The position numbers and the translations under genes were made by a program. Shown here one piece after another: positions 8,350 through 18,135 of a stretch of DNA of 64,000 bases. The stretch is from Synechococcus sp. CS-1332 (GTDB lineage: Bacteria > Cyanobacteriota > Cyanobacteriia > PCC-6307 > Cyanobiaceae). The stretch covers positions 79,528 to 143,527 of the forward strand of contig NZ_JAHLYP010000050.1 in NCBI RefSeq assembly GCF_025127995.1, written 5' to 3'. The first letter of the stretch is position 1; each line of letters starts with the position of its first letter. The notes below the pieces were generated by a model that had not been told where the DNA came from, did no database searches, and saw only the letters and a list, made by a program, of their open reading frames with translations.

Positions 8350-10442
8350 TCGGCGAGGAAGGCCATCAAACGCGGATATAGCAGTAGGGCCCCTGCGTTG
8401 GTGAGGTGGGTCTCGTCGCTGTAGAGCAGCACGCCGGCGCGGACGCTGGAGCAGATCCGCTGCTCCGGTGGGCAGAGGCTGTCGAAGGGACTGAACAGAC
8501 GCGTGCCGCTCAGGTCACCGCTAATGCGCTCCTGCAGGCGCTGCACCGGCGCGATCGCGGCCAACTCCTGCTGCCGTGGCCGCAGGACCGGCTGGCACTG
8601 GGGACCCAGGGACGAGGCGGGACGAAACCATTCCGCCTGGCAGAGGGTGAGCGGACCGCCGATCTTCTCCTGGGGGAAGGTGGGAAGGGAACCGAACAGC
8701 ACCAGTTCCGCGCCGCGACGGCGCACCTGGCCGTCGAGCTGGCGGAGGGAGGTGGCATAGGAAGCCTCGACGCTCGGGCGTGCCTGGCCTTCGACACCGC
8801 CCAGGTAACCGGCAAGATTCGACACCAACACGACACGGTCGCCCGGGCGCAGACGGGCCAGCACCCGGCGCAACTCGTTGTCCGCGTACGGACGGCAGCG
8901 GCGGTAGCGGGGCGGCACCTGGGCGTCCTCCCCCCAGCGGGAGAAGAAGGGCACCGGGCAGCCGCCCCGGGCCATGAAGGCCACATTGAAGCGGCCACTG
9001 GCCAGTAGCTTCTCTCCCAGGGGAATCAGCACGTGGGTGTGGCTGTCCCCCAGGAAGAACAGGGTGGGCAGGCCCTTCCGCTTTGTGGCCGTGCAGGGAT
9101 CGGGACCCTCCCACCTGGCGATCGGATCGGTCGGTTCCTGGAAACAGTGAACCGTGTCGACGGTCGTGCCGCCGATCCGCTTCATGTTGGCGGTGGTGCC
9201 GACGGCGTGGCTCCGCTTGCCGAGGAACAGGCTGCCCAGAAGGGGGCCTTGCAGGCCGGCGCTGAACACGGCGACCAGCACCGTCATCGCCGGGTAGGCC
9301 AGGCCTGGGCGTCCCAGGCCGGGGATGGCGGGGTGGCCGTAGCGGAACAGACACTCGAGCCGGTAGGACAGCGCCGTGCAGAGGGTGATCAGCACCAGGA
9401 CCGGCAGCAGGGTCAGGGCGTTGAGGCCCACCGTCCAGCGAGCCAGGACGATCACCGGCCAGTGCCACAGATACAGCGAGTAGGACACCATGCCGATGGC
9501 CAGGCTGACGGGGTGGCACAGCCAGCGCCCGAGGCTCGTGGTGGGCCGCACCAGCAGCAGCAGGACCACCGTCAGCGCCGTGATCCCCAGGGTGGTGGCC
9601 ACCCGCCAGGCCTCCGGCAGAACCAGCAGCACCAGCAACCCCAGGGCCGCCAGCAGGCTCAGGGGGTGCCGCCACCGGGGCAGCGCCAGCCTTTGGCCGA
9701 GATCGCGGGCACTGCCACTGCCCCGGTGCAACAGGTAGGCCCCGCATCCCGCCGTCAGTTCCCAGAACCGGCCGGTGGTAAGGAAAAAAGCCCGCTCGGA
9801 ATTCCCCCGGAGGCTCAGTCCCAGGAACAGCACCAGGGACAGGGCCAGCAGCAACAGGCTGGCGATCTTGAGCCGCCGCAAGGAGCCGCTGCCGGCCCCG
9901 GCCACCCCCAGACCACAGAGCAGCAGCACCGCCGGCCAGACGAGATAGAACTGCTCCTCCACCCCCAGCGACCAGGTGTGCATGAAGGCGTTGAAGTGGT
10001 TGTCGGTGGCGAAGTAGTTCGAGCCCTGCCGCAGCAGGTAAAGATTGGACACCCCGAACAGGGCAGCGGTGCCGGTCCGCATCACCGGCGCGAAGAAATC
10101 ATCGAGTGGCGAGACCAGCATCGAGAACAGGGCCGAGACGACGGCGATGTTCACCACCAGCGCCGGCATCAGGCGCCGGATGCGGCGTCCGTAGAAGCGG
10201 CGCAGGAACTGCCAGCGGCTGCCGTCCCGCCGCGCCAGCAGGGAGGACGTCACCACGTAGCCCGAGATGACGAAGAAGATGTCCACCCCGAGGAAGCCAC
10301 CCGGCAGCCAGCGGGGATCGAGGTGGTTGATCAGCACCGCGATGACGGCCACGGCCCGCAGACCATCGATCTCGGGCCGGTAGACCCTCGAGCGCTGCGG
10401 CGGCAAGATGCCCGCGCCGAAAAGCCGCACCAGAGAATTCAC
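8319..10442 (-). CDS. Acyltransferase-3 (OafA/YrhL type) with C-terminal SGNH domain
   Basis: The 707-aa membrane enzyme probably transfers an acetyl or similar acyl group onto surface sugars. Residues about 20-370 are the acyltransferase-3 domain with the start signature YRPEIDGLRAVAVIAV, the catalytic-type FFVISGYVV, RRFYGRRIRRLMPAL, and HTWSLGVEEQFYLVWP, in about ten membrane spans. The C-terminal 300 residues are an SGNH hydrolase-like domain with the GDSHTHVL block and a late DETHLTNAGA. This is the OafB-like two-domain plan. GTG 10442 is chosen (VNSLVRLFGAG). Its end overlaps the small gene at 8086-8349. Its start lies 95 bp from the divergent GH116 gene. The acceptor polymer cannot be seen. 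Confidence 0.85.
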   Translation of the reverse strand: MNSLVRLFGAGILPPQRSRVYRPEIDGLRAVAVIAVLINHLDPRWLPGGFLGVDIFFVISGYVVTSSLLARRDGSRWQFLRRFYGRRIRRLMPALVVNIAVVSALFSMLVSPLDDFFAPVMRTGTAALFGVSNLYLLRQGSNYFATDNHFNAFMHTWSLGVEEQFYLVWPAVLLLCGLGVAGAGSGSLRRLKIASLLLLALSLVLFLGLSLRGNSERAFFLTTGRFWELTAGCGAYLLHRGSGSARDLGQRLALPRWRHPLSLLAALGLLVLLVLPEAWRVATTLGITALTVVLLLLVRPTTSLGRWLCHPVSLAIGMVSYSLYLWHWPVIVLARWTVGLNALTLLPVLVLITLCTALSYRLECLFRYGHPAIPGLGRPGLAYPAMTVLVAVFSAGLQGPLLGSLFLGKRSHAVGTTANMKRIGGTTVDTVHCFQEPTDPIARWEGPDPCTATKRKGLPTLFFLGDSHTHVLIPLGEKLLASGRFNVAFMARGGCPVPFFSRWGEDAQVPPRYRRCRPYADNELRRVLARLRPGDRVVLVSNLAGYLGGVEGQARPSVEASYATSLRQLDGQVRRRGAELVLFGSLPTFPQEKIGGPLTLCQAEWFRPASSLGPQCQPVLRPRQQELAAIAPVQRLQERISGDLSGTRLFSPFDSLCPPEQRICSSVRAGVLLYSDETHLTNAGALLLYPRLMAFLADQTDVEPPPS

Positions 10443-10537
10443 GCCGCCCCGACGATTGCAGGCAGGGTAATGGCGGTCTGCCGGGGCCCTCGCTGAGAGG
10501 CCAGTTCTGACAAGCTGGGCCCACCTCGTCTGGCCCC

Positions 10538-13045
10538 ATGGCGCCCTTCGGCCTCTCCGCTCTCCAGAACCTGCGGCGCGGCAGGACTCCCTGGCAACCT
10601 CCCGAGGCCAGCTGGTCGCGGCCCTTCGGCCAGGGCTGGAGCCAGCCCTACACGGTGCGCTACGCCAGCAACCTCGACGACGGCCCAAACCACGGCATGC
10701 CCCTGGGGGGCTTCGGCGCCGGCTGCCTGGGGCGGGGCCTCGACGGCGCCTTCAACCTCTGGCACCTCGACGGGGGTGAGCACTGGTTCGGCGTGCTGCC
10801 CGACTGCCAGTTCGCCCTCTTCGAGCAGGACGGCGACGGACGGCGGGCCCATGCCCTGGCCACAGCGCCCCAGGCCGACGATTCCCGTCCGGGGACTGGC
10901 GAGCCCCTCTCCGCCTGGAGCTGGTATCCCGCCGCCAGCACCGAGCAGCCGAGCGGCACCGTGGCGGTGCGCTATCCGGTCAGCTCCCACCACTACGCCT
11001 CGGTGTTCAGCGCCGAGGTGCGCTGCGAGGCCTTCAGCCCGATCCTGCCCGGCGATTACCGGCGCACCAGCTACCCGGTCGCCGTCTTCGCCTGGACCCT
11101 GAGCAACCCCACCAACCAGCCGCTGGAGCTGTCGTTGCTGCTGAGCTGGCGCAACACCGTGGGCTGGTTCACCAACACCGACCCATCGGCGGAGGTTCAC
11201 TTCCGGGACGACGGCAGCCCGGAGCACAACTACGTGCCGGCGATCGGCCGGGGCCGGGGACAGCGCAACCGCTGGGTCGACGCGGACGGTCTGAAGGGCC
11301 TCCTGCTGGAGGGGGAACGCTCCCAGCCCCTGGCCGAAGGGGAAGGGCAGTGGTGTCTGGCGGTGCCCGACGAGGCGGCGCTGAACCACCCGGGGGTGGA
11401 GGTGTTCCGCTGCAGCCGCTGGGACCCCAGCGGCGATGGGGCAGAGATCTGGGAACCCTTCAGCCGCGACGGCTCCATCCCCGACAGTGACAACGACCGC
11501 CGCAACACCAGCGACGACCCGATCAGCGCCGCCTTGGCGGTTCGCTTCCGGCTGGAGCCCGGCGCCTCGCTCGAGATCCCGGTGGTGATCAGCTGGGATC
11601 TGCCCGTGACGGCCTTCGCCACCGGCACCCGGGCCCTGCGTCGCTACACCGACTTCTTCTCAGCCGACGGCGACAACGCCGCCGCCATCGCTGGTGAAGC
11701 CCTGGCCGAGTGGCGCGACTGGCAGGCTGCGATCGAAGCCTGGCAGGCACCGGTGGTGCAACGTCACGACCTGGCGGAGCCGTTGCGCATGGCCCTGCTC
11801 AACGAGCTCTACGACCTGGCCAGCGGCGGCAGCCTCTGGACCGCCGCCAGCGCGGAGGATCCGGTGGGACGCTTCGGGGTACTGGAGTGCCTCGACTACG
11901 CCTGGTACGAAAGCCTCGACGTGCGGCTGTACGGCTCCTTCGCCCTGCTGCAGCTCTGGCCCGAGCTCGACAAGGCCGTGTTGCGCAGCTTCGCCCGCGC
12001 CATCCCCGCCGCCGATCCGACGCCGCGGCCGATCGGCTGGTACTTCACCCAGGGGCGGGGCCGGGTGGAGGCGGCGCGCAAGGTGGCGGGGGCCACCCCC
12101 CACGACCTCGGGGCCCCCAACGAGCGCCCCTTCGACGCCACCAACTACACCGCCTACCAGGACTGCAACCTCTGGAAGGACCTCGCCAGCGATTTCGTTC
12201 TGCAGGTCTGGCGCACCTACAAGCTGGCCCCCGGTGGCCCGGACATCCGCTTCCTGGCGGACTGCTGGCCGGCGGCGGTGGTCGCCCTCGACTACCTCAA
12301 GCAGTTCGACGTGAACGACGACGGGCTGCCCGACAACGGCGGCGCCCCGGACCAGACCTTCGACGACTGGCCCCTGCAGGGGGTGAGCGCCTACTGCGGC
12401 GCCCTCTGGATCGCCGCCCTGGAGGCGGCCCTGGCCATCGGCCAGCAGCTGCAGCTGGAGCTGGGGCTGGACACCGCCGAGGAGCAACGGCGGTTCGGCG
12501 GCTGGCTGGAGCAGTCCCGCAGCCACTTCGATGCCCTGCTCTGGAACGGCGAGTACTACAAAATCGATGCCGGCAGCGGCACCCCGGTGGTGATGGCCGA
12601 CCAGCTCTGCGGCGACTTCTACGCCCGCCTGCTGGGGCTGCCGCCGGTGGTGGCCGACGACCGCGCCCTCTCCTCCCTGAACGCCATCCGTCAGGCCTGC
12701 TTCGAGGCCTTCGAGGGCGGCCGCCTCGGGGTGGCCAATGGCCTGTGCCGCGATGGCACCCCCCTCGATCCCCAGGGCACCCATCCGCTGGAGGTCTGGA
12801 CCGGCATCAACTTCGGCCTGGCTGCCTACTACCGGCTGATGGGGCAGAACGGCACCGCCTTCGCCATCACCGGCGCCGTCGTGCGTCAGGTGTATGAGGG
12901 GGGCCTGCAGTTCCGGACGCCGGAGGCGATCACCGCCGCCGGCACCTTCCGAGCCTGCCACTACCTGCGGGCCATGGCGATCTGGGCCCTGTGGGCCACC
13001 CACACCGGCTGGCAGCCGATCCCCGGGGCCGACCGCCAGCCATGA
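10538..13045 (+). CDS. GH116 family beta-glycosidase (glucosylceramidase-like)
   Basis: The 835-aa protein matches the non-lysosomal glucosylceramidase (GBA2/TxGH116) layout: an N-terminal beta-sandwich (about 40-370, with GMPLGGFGAGCLGRGLDGAF) and an (alpha/alpha)6 barrel (about 400-825). In the barrel, Glu450 in FGVLECLDYAWYESLDVRLY aligns with the catalytic nucleophile, and Asp609 in GGAPDQTFDDW aligns with the acid/base residue, by analogy to known GH116 motifs. No signal peptide is visible, so it is likely cytosolic or membrane-associated. The substrate is probably a beta-glucoside or glucolipid; glucosylceramide itself is not expected in cyanobacteria. The stop overlaps the DUF3122 start by 4 bp (ATGA). 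Confidence 0.88.
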   Translation: MAPFGLSALQNLRRGRTPWQPPEASWSRPFGQGWSQPYTVRYASNLDDGPNHGMPLGGFGAGCLGRGLDGAFNLWHLDGGEHWFGVLPDCQFALFEQDGDGRRAHALATAPQADDSRPGTGEPLSAWSWYPAASTEQPSGTVAVRYPVSSHHYASVFSAEVRCEAFSPILPGDYRRTSYPVAVFAWTLSNPTNQPLELSLLLSWRNTVGWFTNTDPSAEVHFRDDGSPEHNYVPAIGRGRGQRNRWVDADGLKGLLLEGERSQPLAEGEGQWCLAVPDEAALNHPGVEVFRCSRWDPSGDGAEIWEPFSRDGSIPDSDNDRRNTSDDPISAALAVRFRLEPGASLEIPVVISWDLPVTAFATGTRALRRYTDFFSADGDNAAAIAGEALAEWRDWQAAIEAWQAPVVQRHDLAEPLRMALLNELYDLASGGSLWTAASAEDPVGRFGVLECLDYAWYESLDVRLYGSFALLQLWPELDKAVLRSFARAIPAADPTPRPIGWYFTQGRGRVEAARKVAGATPHDLGAPNERPFDATNYTAYQDCNLWKDLASDFVLQVWRTYKLAPGGPDIRFLADCWPAAVVALDYLKQFDVNDDGLPDNGGAPDQTFDDWPLQGVSAYCGALWIAALEAALAIGQQLQLELGLDTAEEQRRFGGWLEQSRSHFDALLWNGEYYKIDAGSGTPVVMADQLCGDFYARLLGLPPVVADDRALSSLNAIRQACFEAFEGGRLGVANGLCRDGTPLDPQGTHPLEVWTGINFGLAAYYRLMGQNGTAFAITGAVVRQVYEGGLQFRTPEAITAAGTFRACHYLRAMAIWALWATHTGWQPIPGADRQP

Positions 13046-13566
13046 GCGCAGCCAGCCGGGTAAGGCGTCTGACGGGGGGGCTCGTGGGTCTGATCCTGGC
13101 CCCCCTCCTGGGCCTGTTGCTGGCCCTGGCCCCTGCGCCGGCCCTGGCCCAGGTGCACGCCCACCCGGATGCCGATGGCACCCCGGTGGTGCGCAGCCTG
13201 GAAAGCCTGCGCGACCTCGATGACCAGAGCTGGCAGGTGGTGGCCTACCGGGAGGGGCCACCCGGCGGCCCCCTGCGGCTGCGGATCGTCGGCTACCCCG
13301 GCAAGGTGCGCCTCGACCATCCCACCGCCCTGGAGGTGCGCAGCGGCCGTCAGGTCTGGGCGCTCGAGGATGTGACCCTCAACAGTGCAGTCCTCGCCGG
13401 CGACACCCGTTCCGCCGCAGCCGAGTTCGACCTGGCGCCGCTGCTGGGCGATCTGGAGCGGAACCGTCCCCTGCGCCTGCGGCTTCCGCGGGTCTTCAGC
13501 GAGCTAGCGGTGCCGCCCTACGTGGTGGCGGAGTGGCGCAGCCTCCCGGACGCCCCGGCCGCGTGA
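13042..13566 (+). CDS. DUF3122 family exported protein
   Basis: The 174-aa protein has a signal peptide (residues 1-36, hydrophobic GLILAPLLGLLLALAPAPALAQ). A small beta-rich domain of the cyanobacterial DUF3122 type follows, with VRSLESLRDLDDQSWQVVAY near its start and LRLRLPRVFSELAVPPYVVA near its end. The function is unknown; the signal peptide points to the periplasm or thylakoid lumen. ATG 13042 overlaps the GH116 stop, and its own TGA overlaps the GTG of ribD, so three unlike genes are read in one tightly coupled string. Confidence 0.8.
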   Translation: MSAASRVRRLTGGLVGLILAPLLGLLLALAPAPALAQVHAHPDADGTPVVRSLESLRDLDDQSWQVVAYREGPPGGPLRLRIVGYPGKVRLDHPTALEVRSGRQVWALEDVTLNSAVLAGDTRSAAAEFDLAPLLGDLERNRPLRLRLPRVFSELAVPPYVVAEWRSLPDAPAA

Positions 13567-14693
13567 GCGTCGCCTCGCCCTGGCAACCGTGGATGGCCAG
13601 GGCCCTGCAGCTGGCCACCCTCGGTGAGGGCCGCACCAGCCCCAACCCCCTGGTGGGCGCCGTGATCCTCGACGTCGGCGGCCAGCTGGTGGGGGAAGGG
13701 TTCCATGCCCGCGCCGGTGCTCCCCATGCGGAGGTGGGCGCCCTGGCCCAGGCCGGCGAGAGGGCCCGGGGCGGCACCCTGATCGTCACCCTGGAACCCT
13801 GCTGCCACCATGGCCGCACCCCCCCCTGCAGCGAGGCAGTGCTCGCCGCCGGCATCGCCCGGGTGGTGCTGGCCATGGCCGACCCCAACCCGCTGGTGAG
13901 CGGCGGCGGCATCGCCCGGCTGCGGGCGGCGGGCCTGGAGGTGATCGAAGGGGTGATGGAAGCCGAAGCCCGCCGGCTCAACCACGCCTTCCTGCACCGG
14001 ATCGCCACGGGCCGCCCCCTGGGGATCCTCAAGTGGGCGATGAGCCTGGATGGCCGCACGGCGTTGCCCAACGGCGTCAGCCAGTGGATCAGCGGGCCGC
14101 AGGCCCGGGGCTGGGTGCACCGCCTGCGCGCCCGTTGCGATGCGGTGATCGTGGGAGGCGGCACGGTGCGGGCCGACGACCCCCTGCTCACCAGCCGGGG
14201 GCAGCGCGATCCCGAACCACTGCGGGTGGTGCTGAGCCGGAGCCTTGATCTGCCGACGCAGACCCGCCTTTGGGACACGGCCGCCGCCGCGACCCTGCTG
14301 GTCCATGGCCCGGAGGCACCGGTGGAGCGCTGCGACCGTTTTGACGCACTGGGCGTGGAGCGCCTGGCCCTGGAGATCTGCGAGCCGGGGGCCCTGGCCC
14401 TCGCCCTGGCCCAGCGGGGCTGCAACCAGGTGCTTTGGGAATGCGGGCCGGTGCTGGCGGCGGCGGCCCTGCGCCAGGGTTGCGTGCAGCAACTGGCCGC
14501 AGTGATCGCCCCCAAACTGCTCGGCGGCCTTCCGGCCCGCACGGCCCTGGGGGATCTGGGCCTGGAACGCCTGGATGGGCCCTGGGCCCTGCAGGGGCTG
14601 GACATCCGCTGGCTGGGCCCGGACCTCCTCTGGCAGGGGCGCCTGGACGGGGCCGCGCTCAGCGCAGTTCCGGATGCAGGGGGTCCCCCTTGA
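13563..14693 (+). CDS. ribD: Bifunctional pyrimidine deaminase / reductase of riboflavin synthesis
   Basis: RibD deaminates and then reduces the product of GTP cyclohydrolase II on the way to riboflavin. The 376-aa protein has the zinc deaminase half first: NPLVGAVI, then HAEVGALA and EPCCHHGRTPPCSEAVL give the His and Cys zinc ligands and the catalytic Glu. The reductase half follows (LKWAMSLDGRTAL, GVSQWISG, DAVIVGGGTVRADDP, and WECGPVLAAA). The start is GTG 13563 overlapping the DUF3122 stop. It ends convergent with the DUF427 gene (35 bp overlap). The length is normal, and both active sites look intact. Confidence 0.95.
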   Translation: MSVASPWQPWMARALQLATLGEGRTSPNPLVGAVILDVGGQLVGEGFHARAGAPHAEVGALAQAGERARGGTLIVTLEPCCHHGRTPPCSEAVLAAGIARVVLAMADPNPLVSGGGIARLRAAGLEVIEGVMEAEARRLNHAFLHRIATGRPLGILKWAMSLDGRTALPNGVSQWISGPQARGWVHRLRARCDAVIVGGGTVRADDPLLTSRGQRDPEPLRVVLSRSLDLPTQTRLWDTAAAATLLVHGPEAPVERCDRFDALGVERLALEICEPGALALALAQRGCNQVLWECGPVLAAAALRQGCVQQLAAVIAPKLLGGLPARTALGDLGLERLDGPWALQGLDIRWLGPDLLWQGRLDGAALSAVPDAGGPP

Positions 14694-15141
14694 AGGGCCC
14701 TTCGACGGCACTGGTGATCCAACCCCCGTAGAACCCACCGGGCTGGGGGATCACGCGTTCTCCATCCACCCAGCAGCCGTCCATCAGCGCCGGGTAACAG
14801 GCCAGCCAACCGGCCAGGGGCGCGAAGCTCGGCGTGGGCGATGGGTAGCACCAGAGGGCTCGACGAAGGCGTTGCTCCTGGCCCGCCCCGTTCGTGGCCA
14901 CAAGATCGAAGTAACTGGCCAGACCCTTCCATTCGCAGAAGCTTGCGCCGGCAACGGGCTCCAGCAGGCTCAGGTCGACATCCTCCGGGCAGAGGTAGAA
15001 GACCGGGGGATGGAAGGTTTCGAGTACCCGCTGGCTGCGGTGGGTGTCACACAGCAGCCGACCCAGGGCCTCCACCCGCACGTGCTGGGTGCAGGGCAGC
15101 AGCGCCGGGGGGCGTGGATAGGCGGCAACGCGCTCAGCCAT
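14659..15141 (-). CDS. DUF427 domain protein
   Basis: The 160-aa protein fits the small DUF427 beta-fold family, seen here by the Trp/Tyr-rich segments ASFCEWKGLASYFDLV (the conserved CEWKG block), ALWCYPSP, and the C-terminal VIPQPGGFYGGWIT. The family has no firm function. It sits 4 bp downstream of the Nif11-like gene on the same strand, so the pair is probably one transcript. Its end runs 35 bp into the end of ribD on the other strand. The length is a little above the bare domain. Confidence 0.75.
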   Translation of the reverse strand: MAERVAAYPRPPALLPCTQHVRVEALGRLLCDTHRSQRVLETFHPPVFYLCPEDVDLSLLEPVAGASFCEWKGLASYFDLVATNGAGQEQRLRRALWCYPSPTPSFAPLAGWLACYPALMDGCWVDGERVIPQPGGFYGGWITSAVEGPFKGDPLHPELR

Positions 15142-15145
15142 GGGA

Positions 15146-15400
15146 TCAGCCGGGAATGAAGTGGCGCAGACGCCGTGCCTCGGCGCCGGCGCGGGCCTGG
15201 AGCTCCTCGTCGCTGAGGCTGGCTTCGGCCCGTTGCTGGGCGGCGATCACATCGGCCTCCTCGACGGCGAAACCGGCGGCGCGGGCCAGGGCCAGGAAGG
15301 CCGCCAGATCCGGGGGATCGGCGGGGTCGTGCAGGCGTTGATCAAGGGTGGCATCGGCCCGGGCGTGGGCCAGGAAGGCATCCAGCTGGTCGAGGCTCAT
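15146..15400 (-). CDS. Nif11-like domain small protein
   Basis: The 84-aa product begins MSLDQLDAFLAHARADATLD, then DPADPPDLAAFLALARAAGF and a helical tail. This is the pattern of Nif11-like leader domains: a short helix, a 'Lxxkl..a.d..e...iA..aGf' block, and a second helix. Nif11 domains serve as leader peptides of RiPP precursors or occur as free-standing proteins. Here there is no double-Gly cleavage site, no Cys/Ser/Thr-rich core, and no maturation enzyme nearby, so it looks like a free-standing member. The DUF427 gene follows after 4 bp. The SRAP gene is upstream on the same strand, 26 bp away. Confidence 0.65.
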   Translation of the reverse strand: MSLDQLDAFLAHARADATLDQRLHDPADPPDLAAFLALARAAGFAVEEADVIAAQQRAEASLSDEELQARAGAEARRLRHFIPG

Positions 15401-15426
15401 GGGACCGGCGTCAGGGCCTGTCCTCT

Positions 15427-16131
15427 CTAGCCGCCGGCGGGGGCGTCCGGGGCCCGGTCCAGCAAATCCAGCTGAACACCCGCCGCCGGGCTCAGCTCCA
15501 GCTTCACCGCCTCCCACGCCGCCGGATCCCAGGGGGCCATCAGGGGCTCCAGGGCCCGCAGTTCCGGTCCGTCGACAGACGCCAGCCAGGCCTCCTCCAG
15601 ACCGTCGGGAATGACCACCGGCATGCGGTCGTGCACCCTGGCCAGCAGATCGTTGGGGGCCGTGGTGAGGACCACGCAGGTCTCGAGTTCACCGCCATCG
15701 CCTCCCAGCCAGCGCTCCCAGAGCCCGCCGAGCCAGAAGGGGCGTTGATCGCGACGGCGGAACAGCCAGGGCTGCTTGAAGGGCCGGCCCTCCACCGTTT
15801 TGGTCTGCCATTCGTAGAAGCCATCGGCGGGGATCAGGGCCCGGCGGTGACGCCAGGCGCCGCGAAAGAAGGGTTTCTCCCCCACGGTTTCGCTGCGGGC
15901 GTTGATGGGCCGGCGGCGGGCCGTCGGGTCGGGACACCAGTCCGGCACCAGCCCCCACAGAGCCAGGGCCACCTCCAGGCGGCCGTGCTCCTGGCGCTGC
16001 AGCAGCACCGGCTCGCCTGGCCGCACCTGGGGCCGGGGGGCGTAATGGTCGACCAACCCCGGCGGCATCGGCCCCTTCAGCCGGGGCAGCAGTCGATCGA
16101 GGCGGGTGGCCAGGGAGTAGCGGCCGCACAT
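15427..16131 (-). CDS. SRAP domain (YedK/HMCES-like) abasic-site protein
   Basis: SRAP proteins form a covalent link between their Cys2 and abasic sites in single-stranded DNA, shielding them. The 234-aa protein starts MCGRYSL, so Cys2 is present after Met removal. It keeps the other marks: NARSETVGEKPFFR (conserved Asn-Ala-Arg), IPADGFYEWQ (active-site Glu), and VHDRMPVVIP (conserved His and Met-Pro). The length is normal. It is divergent from ftsH, which starts 109 bp away, and the Nif11-like gene follows on the same strand. The function is well supported by family residues. Confidence 0.9.
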   Translation of the reverse strand: MCGRYSLATRLDRLLPRLKGPMPPGLVDHYAPRPQVRPGEPVLLQRQEHGRLEVALALWGLVPDWCPDPTARRRPINARSETVGEKPFFRGAWRHRRALIPADGFYEWQTKTVEGRPFKQPWLFRRRDQRPFWLGGLWERWLGGDGGELETCVVLTTAPNDLLARVHDRMPVVIPDGLEEAWLASVDGPELRALEPLMAPWDPAAWEAVKLELSPAAGVQLDLLDRAPDAPAGG

Positions 16132-16239
16132 GGATGGGGATGGAGCCGAAGGGGTGGGTCGTTCGGTTCTCCCGACCGGGGGGTGGAACGCCCGTTGACG
16201 ACCAGACCTAGCTTGGGCCCATACGCCGTTTTGCGCAGC

Positions 16240-18135
16240 ATGGCCATCCGTCAGGACGACAACCGCCCCAACCGGAGGTTCGGTCTCGTCAACCTGCTCC
16301 TGATCGGTTTCGGCGTGCTGCTCCTCTTCAGCAATTTCCTGCCCAATCCCGCCACCCAGGTGCCGCGGGTGCCCTATTCCCTGTTCATCGACCAGGTGAA
16401 CGGCGACAACGTCAAGCGGGCCTACATCACCCAGGATCAGATTCGCTACGAGCTCACCAAGGCTCCTGAGGAGGGGGCCCCCACGGTGCTCTCCACCACA
16501 CCGATCTTCGACATGGAGCTGCCCCAGCGCCTGGAGCAGCACGGGGTCGAGTTCGCGGCCGCGCCGCCGAAGCGGCCCAGCTTCCTCACCACGGCCCTGA
16601 GCTGGGTGGTGCCGCCGTTGATCTTCATCCTGGTGCTGCAGTTCTTCGCCCGCCGCAGCGGCATGGGTGGCGGAGGCGCCCAGGGGGCCCTGAGCTTCAC
16701 CAAATCGAAGGCCAAGGTCTACGTGCCCGATGAGGAATCCAGGGTCACCTTCGCCGACGTGGCCGGTGTGGACGAAGCCAAGACCGAGCTCACCGAGATC
16801 GTCGACTTCCTCAAGACTCCCCAGCGCTACATGGACATCGGCGCCCGTATCCCCAAGGGCGTGCTGCTGGTGGGCCCTCCGGGCACCGGCAAGACCCTGC
16901 TCTCCAAGGCCGTGGCCGGTGAAGCCAGCGTGCCCTTCTTCATCATCTCCGGCTCCGAATTCGTGGAGCTGTTCGTGGGCGCCGGCGCCGCCCGGGTTCG
17001 CGATCTGTTCGAGGAGGCCAAGAAGAAGGCGCCCTGCATCATTTTCATCGACGAGCTTGACGCCATCGGCAAGAGCCGCTCGGGCTCCATGGGCGTGGTG
17101 GGCGGCAACGACGAACGCGAGCAGACCCTCAACCAGCTGCTCACCGAGATGGACGGCTTCACCGCCCAGGACAAGCCTGTGATCGTGCTGGCGGCCACCA
17201 ACCAGCCGGAAACCCTCGATGCCGCCCTGCTGCGTCCGGGCCGTTTCGACCGCCAGGTGCTGGTGGATCGCCCCGACCTCTCCGGCCGCAAGATGATCCT
17301 CGACATCTATGGCAAGAAGGTGAAGCTGGCCGATGGGGTGGATCTCGACAAGATCGCCCAGGCCACCAGCGGCTTCGCCGGCGCCGACCTGGCCAATCTG
17401 GTCAACGAAGCGGCCCTGCTGGCGGCCCGGGTGTATCGCACCGAGGTGGAGCAGGCCGACCTCAACGAAGCCATCGAACGGGTGGTGGCGGGTCTGGAGA
17501 AGAAGAGCCGGGTGCTGCAGCCCGACGAAAAGAAGGTGGTGGCTTATCACGAAGTGGGCCACGCGATCGTGGGGCACCTGATGCCCGGCGGCAGCAAGGT
17601 GGCCAAGATCTCGATCGTGCCCCGCGGCATGGCGGCCCTGGGCTACACCCTGCAGCTGCCCACCGAGGAACGCTTCCTCAATTCCAAGGAGGATCTCGAA
17701 GGCCAGATCGCCACCCTGCTGGGAGGCCGTTCCGCCGAGGAAGTGGTCTTCGGTGAGGTGACCACTGGCGCCGCCAACGACCTGCAACGGGCCACCGACA
17801 TCGCCGAGCAGATGATCGGCACCTACGGCATGAGTGAGACCCTCGGCCCCCTGGCCTACGACAAGCAGGGCGGCAGCCGCTTCCTGGGGGGTAACTCCAA
17901 CCCCCGCCGGGCCGTGAGCGATGCCACCGCCCTGGAGATCGACAAGGAAGTGCGTGGGCTGGTGGACCGGGCCCACGACCGGGCCCTGGCGATCCTGCAC
18001 CACAACAGAGAGCTGCTGGAGGCCATTTCCCACAAGATCCTCGAGAAGGAAGTGATCGAGGGCGACGAGCTCAAGCATCTGCTGGCCTCCAGCCGCCTGC
18101 CCGAGACGCCGGTGCTGGAGGGTGCTGCCGCCTGA
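16240..18135 (+). CDS. ftsH: ATP-dependent zinc metalloprotease FtsH
   Basis: FtsH is a membrane AAA+ protease; in cyanobacteria such proteases replace damaged photosystem proteins and regulate other membrane factors. The 631-aa protein has two N-terminal membrane spans (about 15-31 and 120-136) around a short lumenal domain. The AAA module has Walker A GPPGTGKT at 212-219 and Walker [12 protein letters not shown] at about 267-277. The zinc site is HEVGH at 437-441. The length is typical. A TAGCTT hexamer at 16209-16214 could be the -10 box. The subtype (FtsH1-4) cannot be settled by eye. The stop is followed immediately by the GT39-like gene. Confidence 0.96.
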   Translation: MAIRQDDNRPNRRFGLVNLLLIGFGVLLLFSNFLPNPATQVPRVPYSLFIDQVNGDNVKRAYITQDQIRYELTKAPEEGAPTVLSTTPIFDMELPQRLEQHGVEFAAAPPKRPSFLTTALSWVVPPLIFILVLQFFARRSGMGGGGAQGALSFTKSKAKVYVPDEESRVTFADVAGVDEAKTELTEIVDFLKTPQRYMDIGARIPKGVLLVGPPGTGKTLLSKAVAGEASVPFFIISGSEFVELFVGAGAARVRDLFEEAKKKAPCIIFIDELDAIGKSRSGSMGVVGGNDEREQTLNQLLTEMDGFTAQDKPVIVLAATNQPETLDAALLRPGRFDRQVLVDRPDLSGRKMILDIYGKKVKLADGVDLDKIAQATSGFAGADLANLVNEAALLAARVYRTEVEQADLNEAIERVVAGLEKKSRVLQPDEKKVVAYHEVGHAIVGHLMPGGSKVAKISIVPRGMAALGYTLQLPTEERFLNSKEDLEGQIATLLGGRSAEEVVFGEVTTGAANDLQRATDIAEQMIGTYGMSETLGPLAYDKQGGSRFLGGNSNPRRAVSDATALEIDKEVRGLVDRAHDRALAILHHNRELLEAISHKILEKEVIEGDELKHLLASSRLPETPVLEGAAA

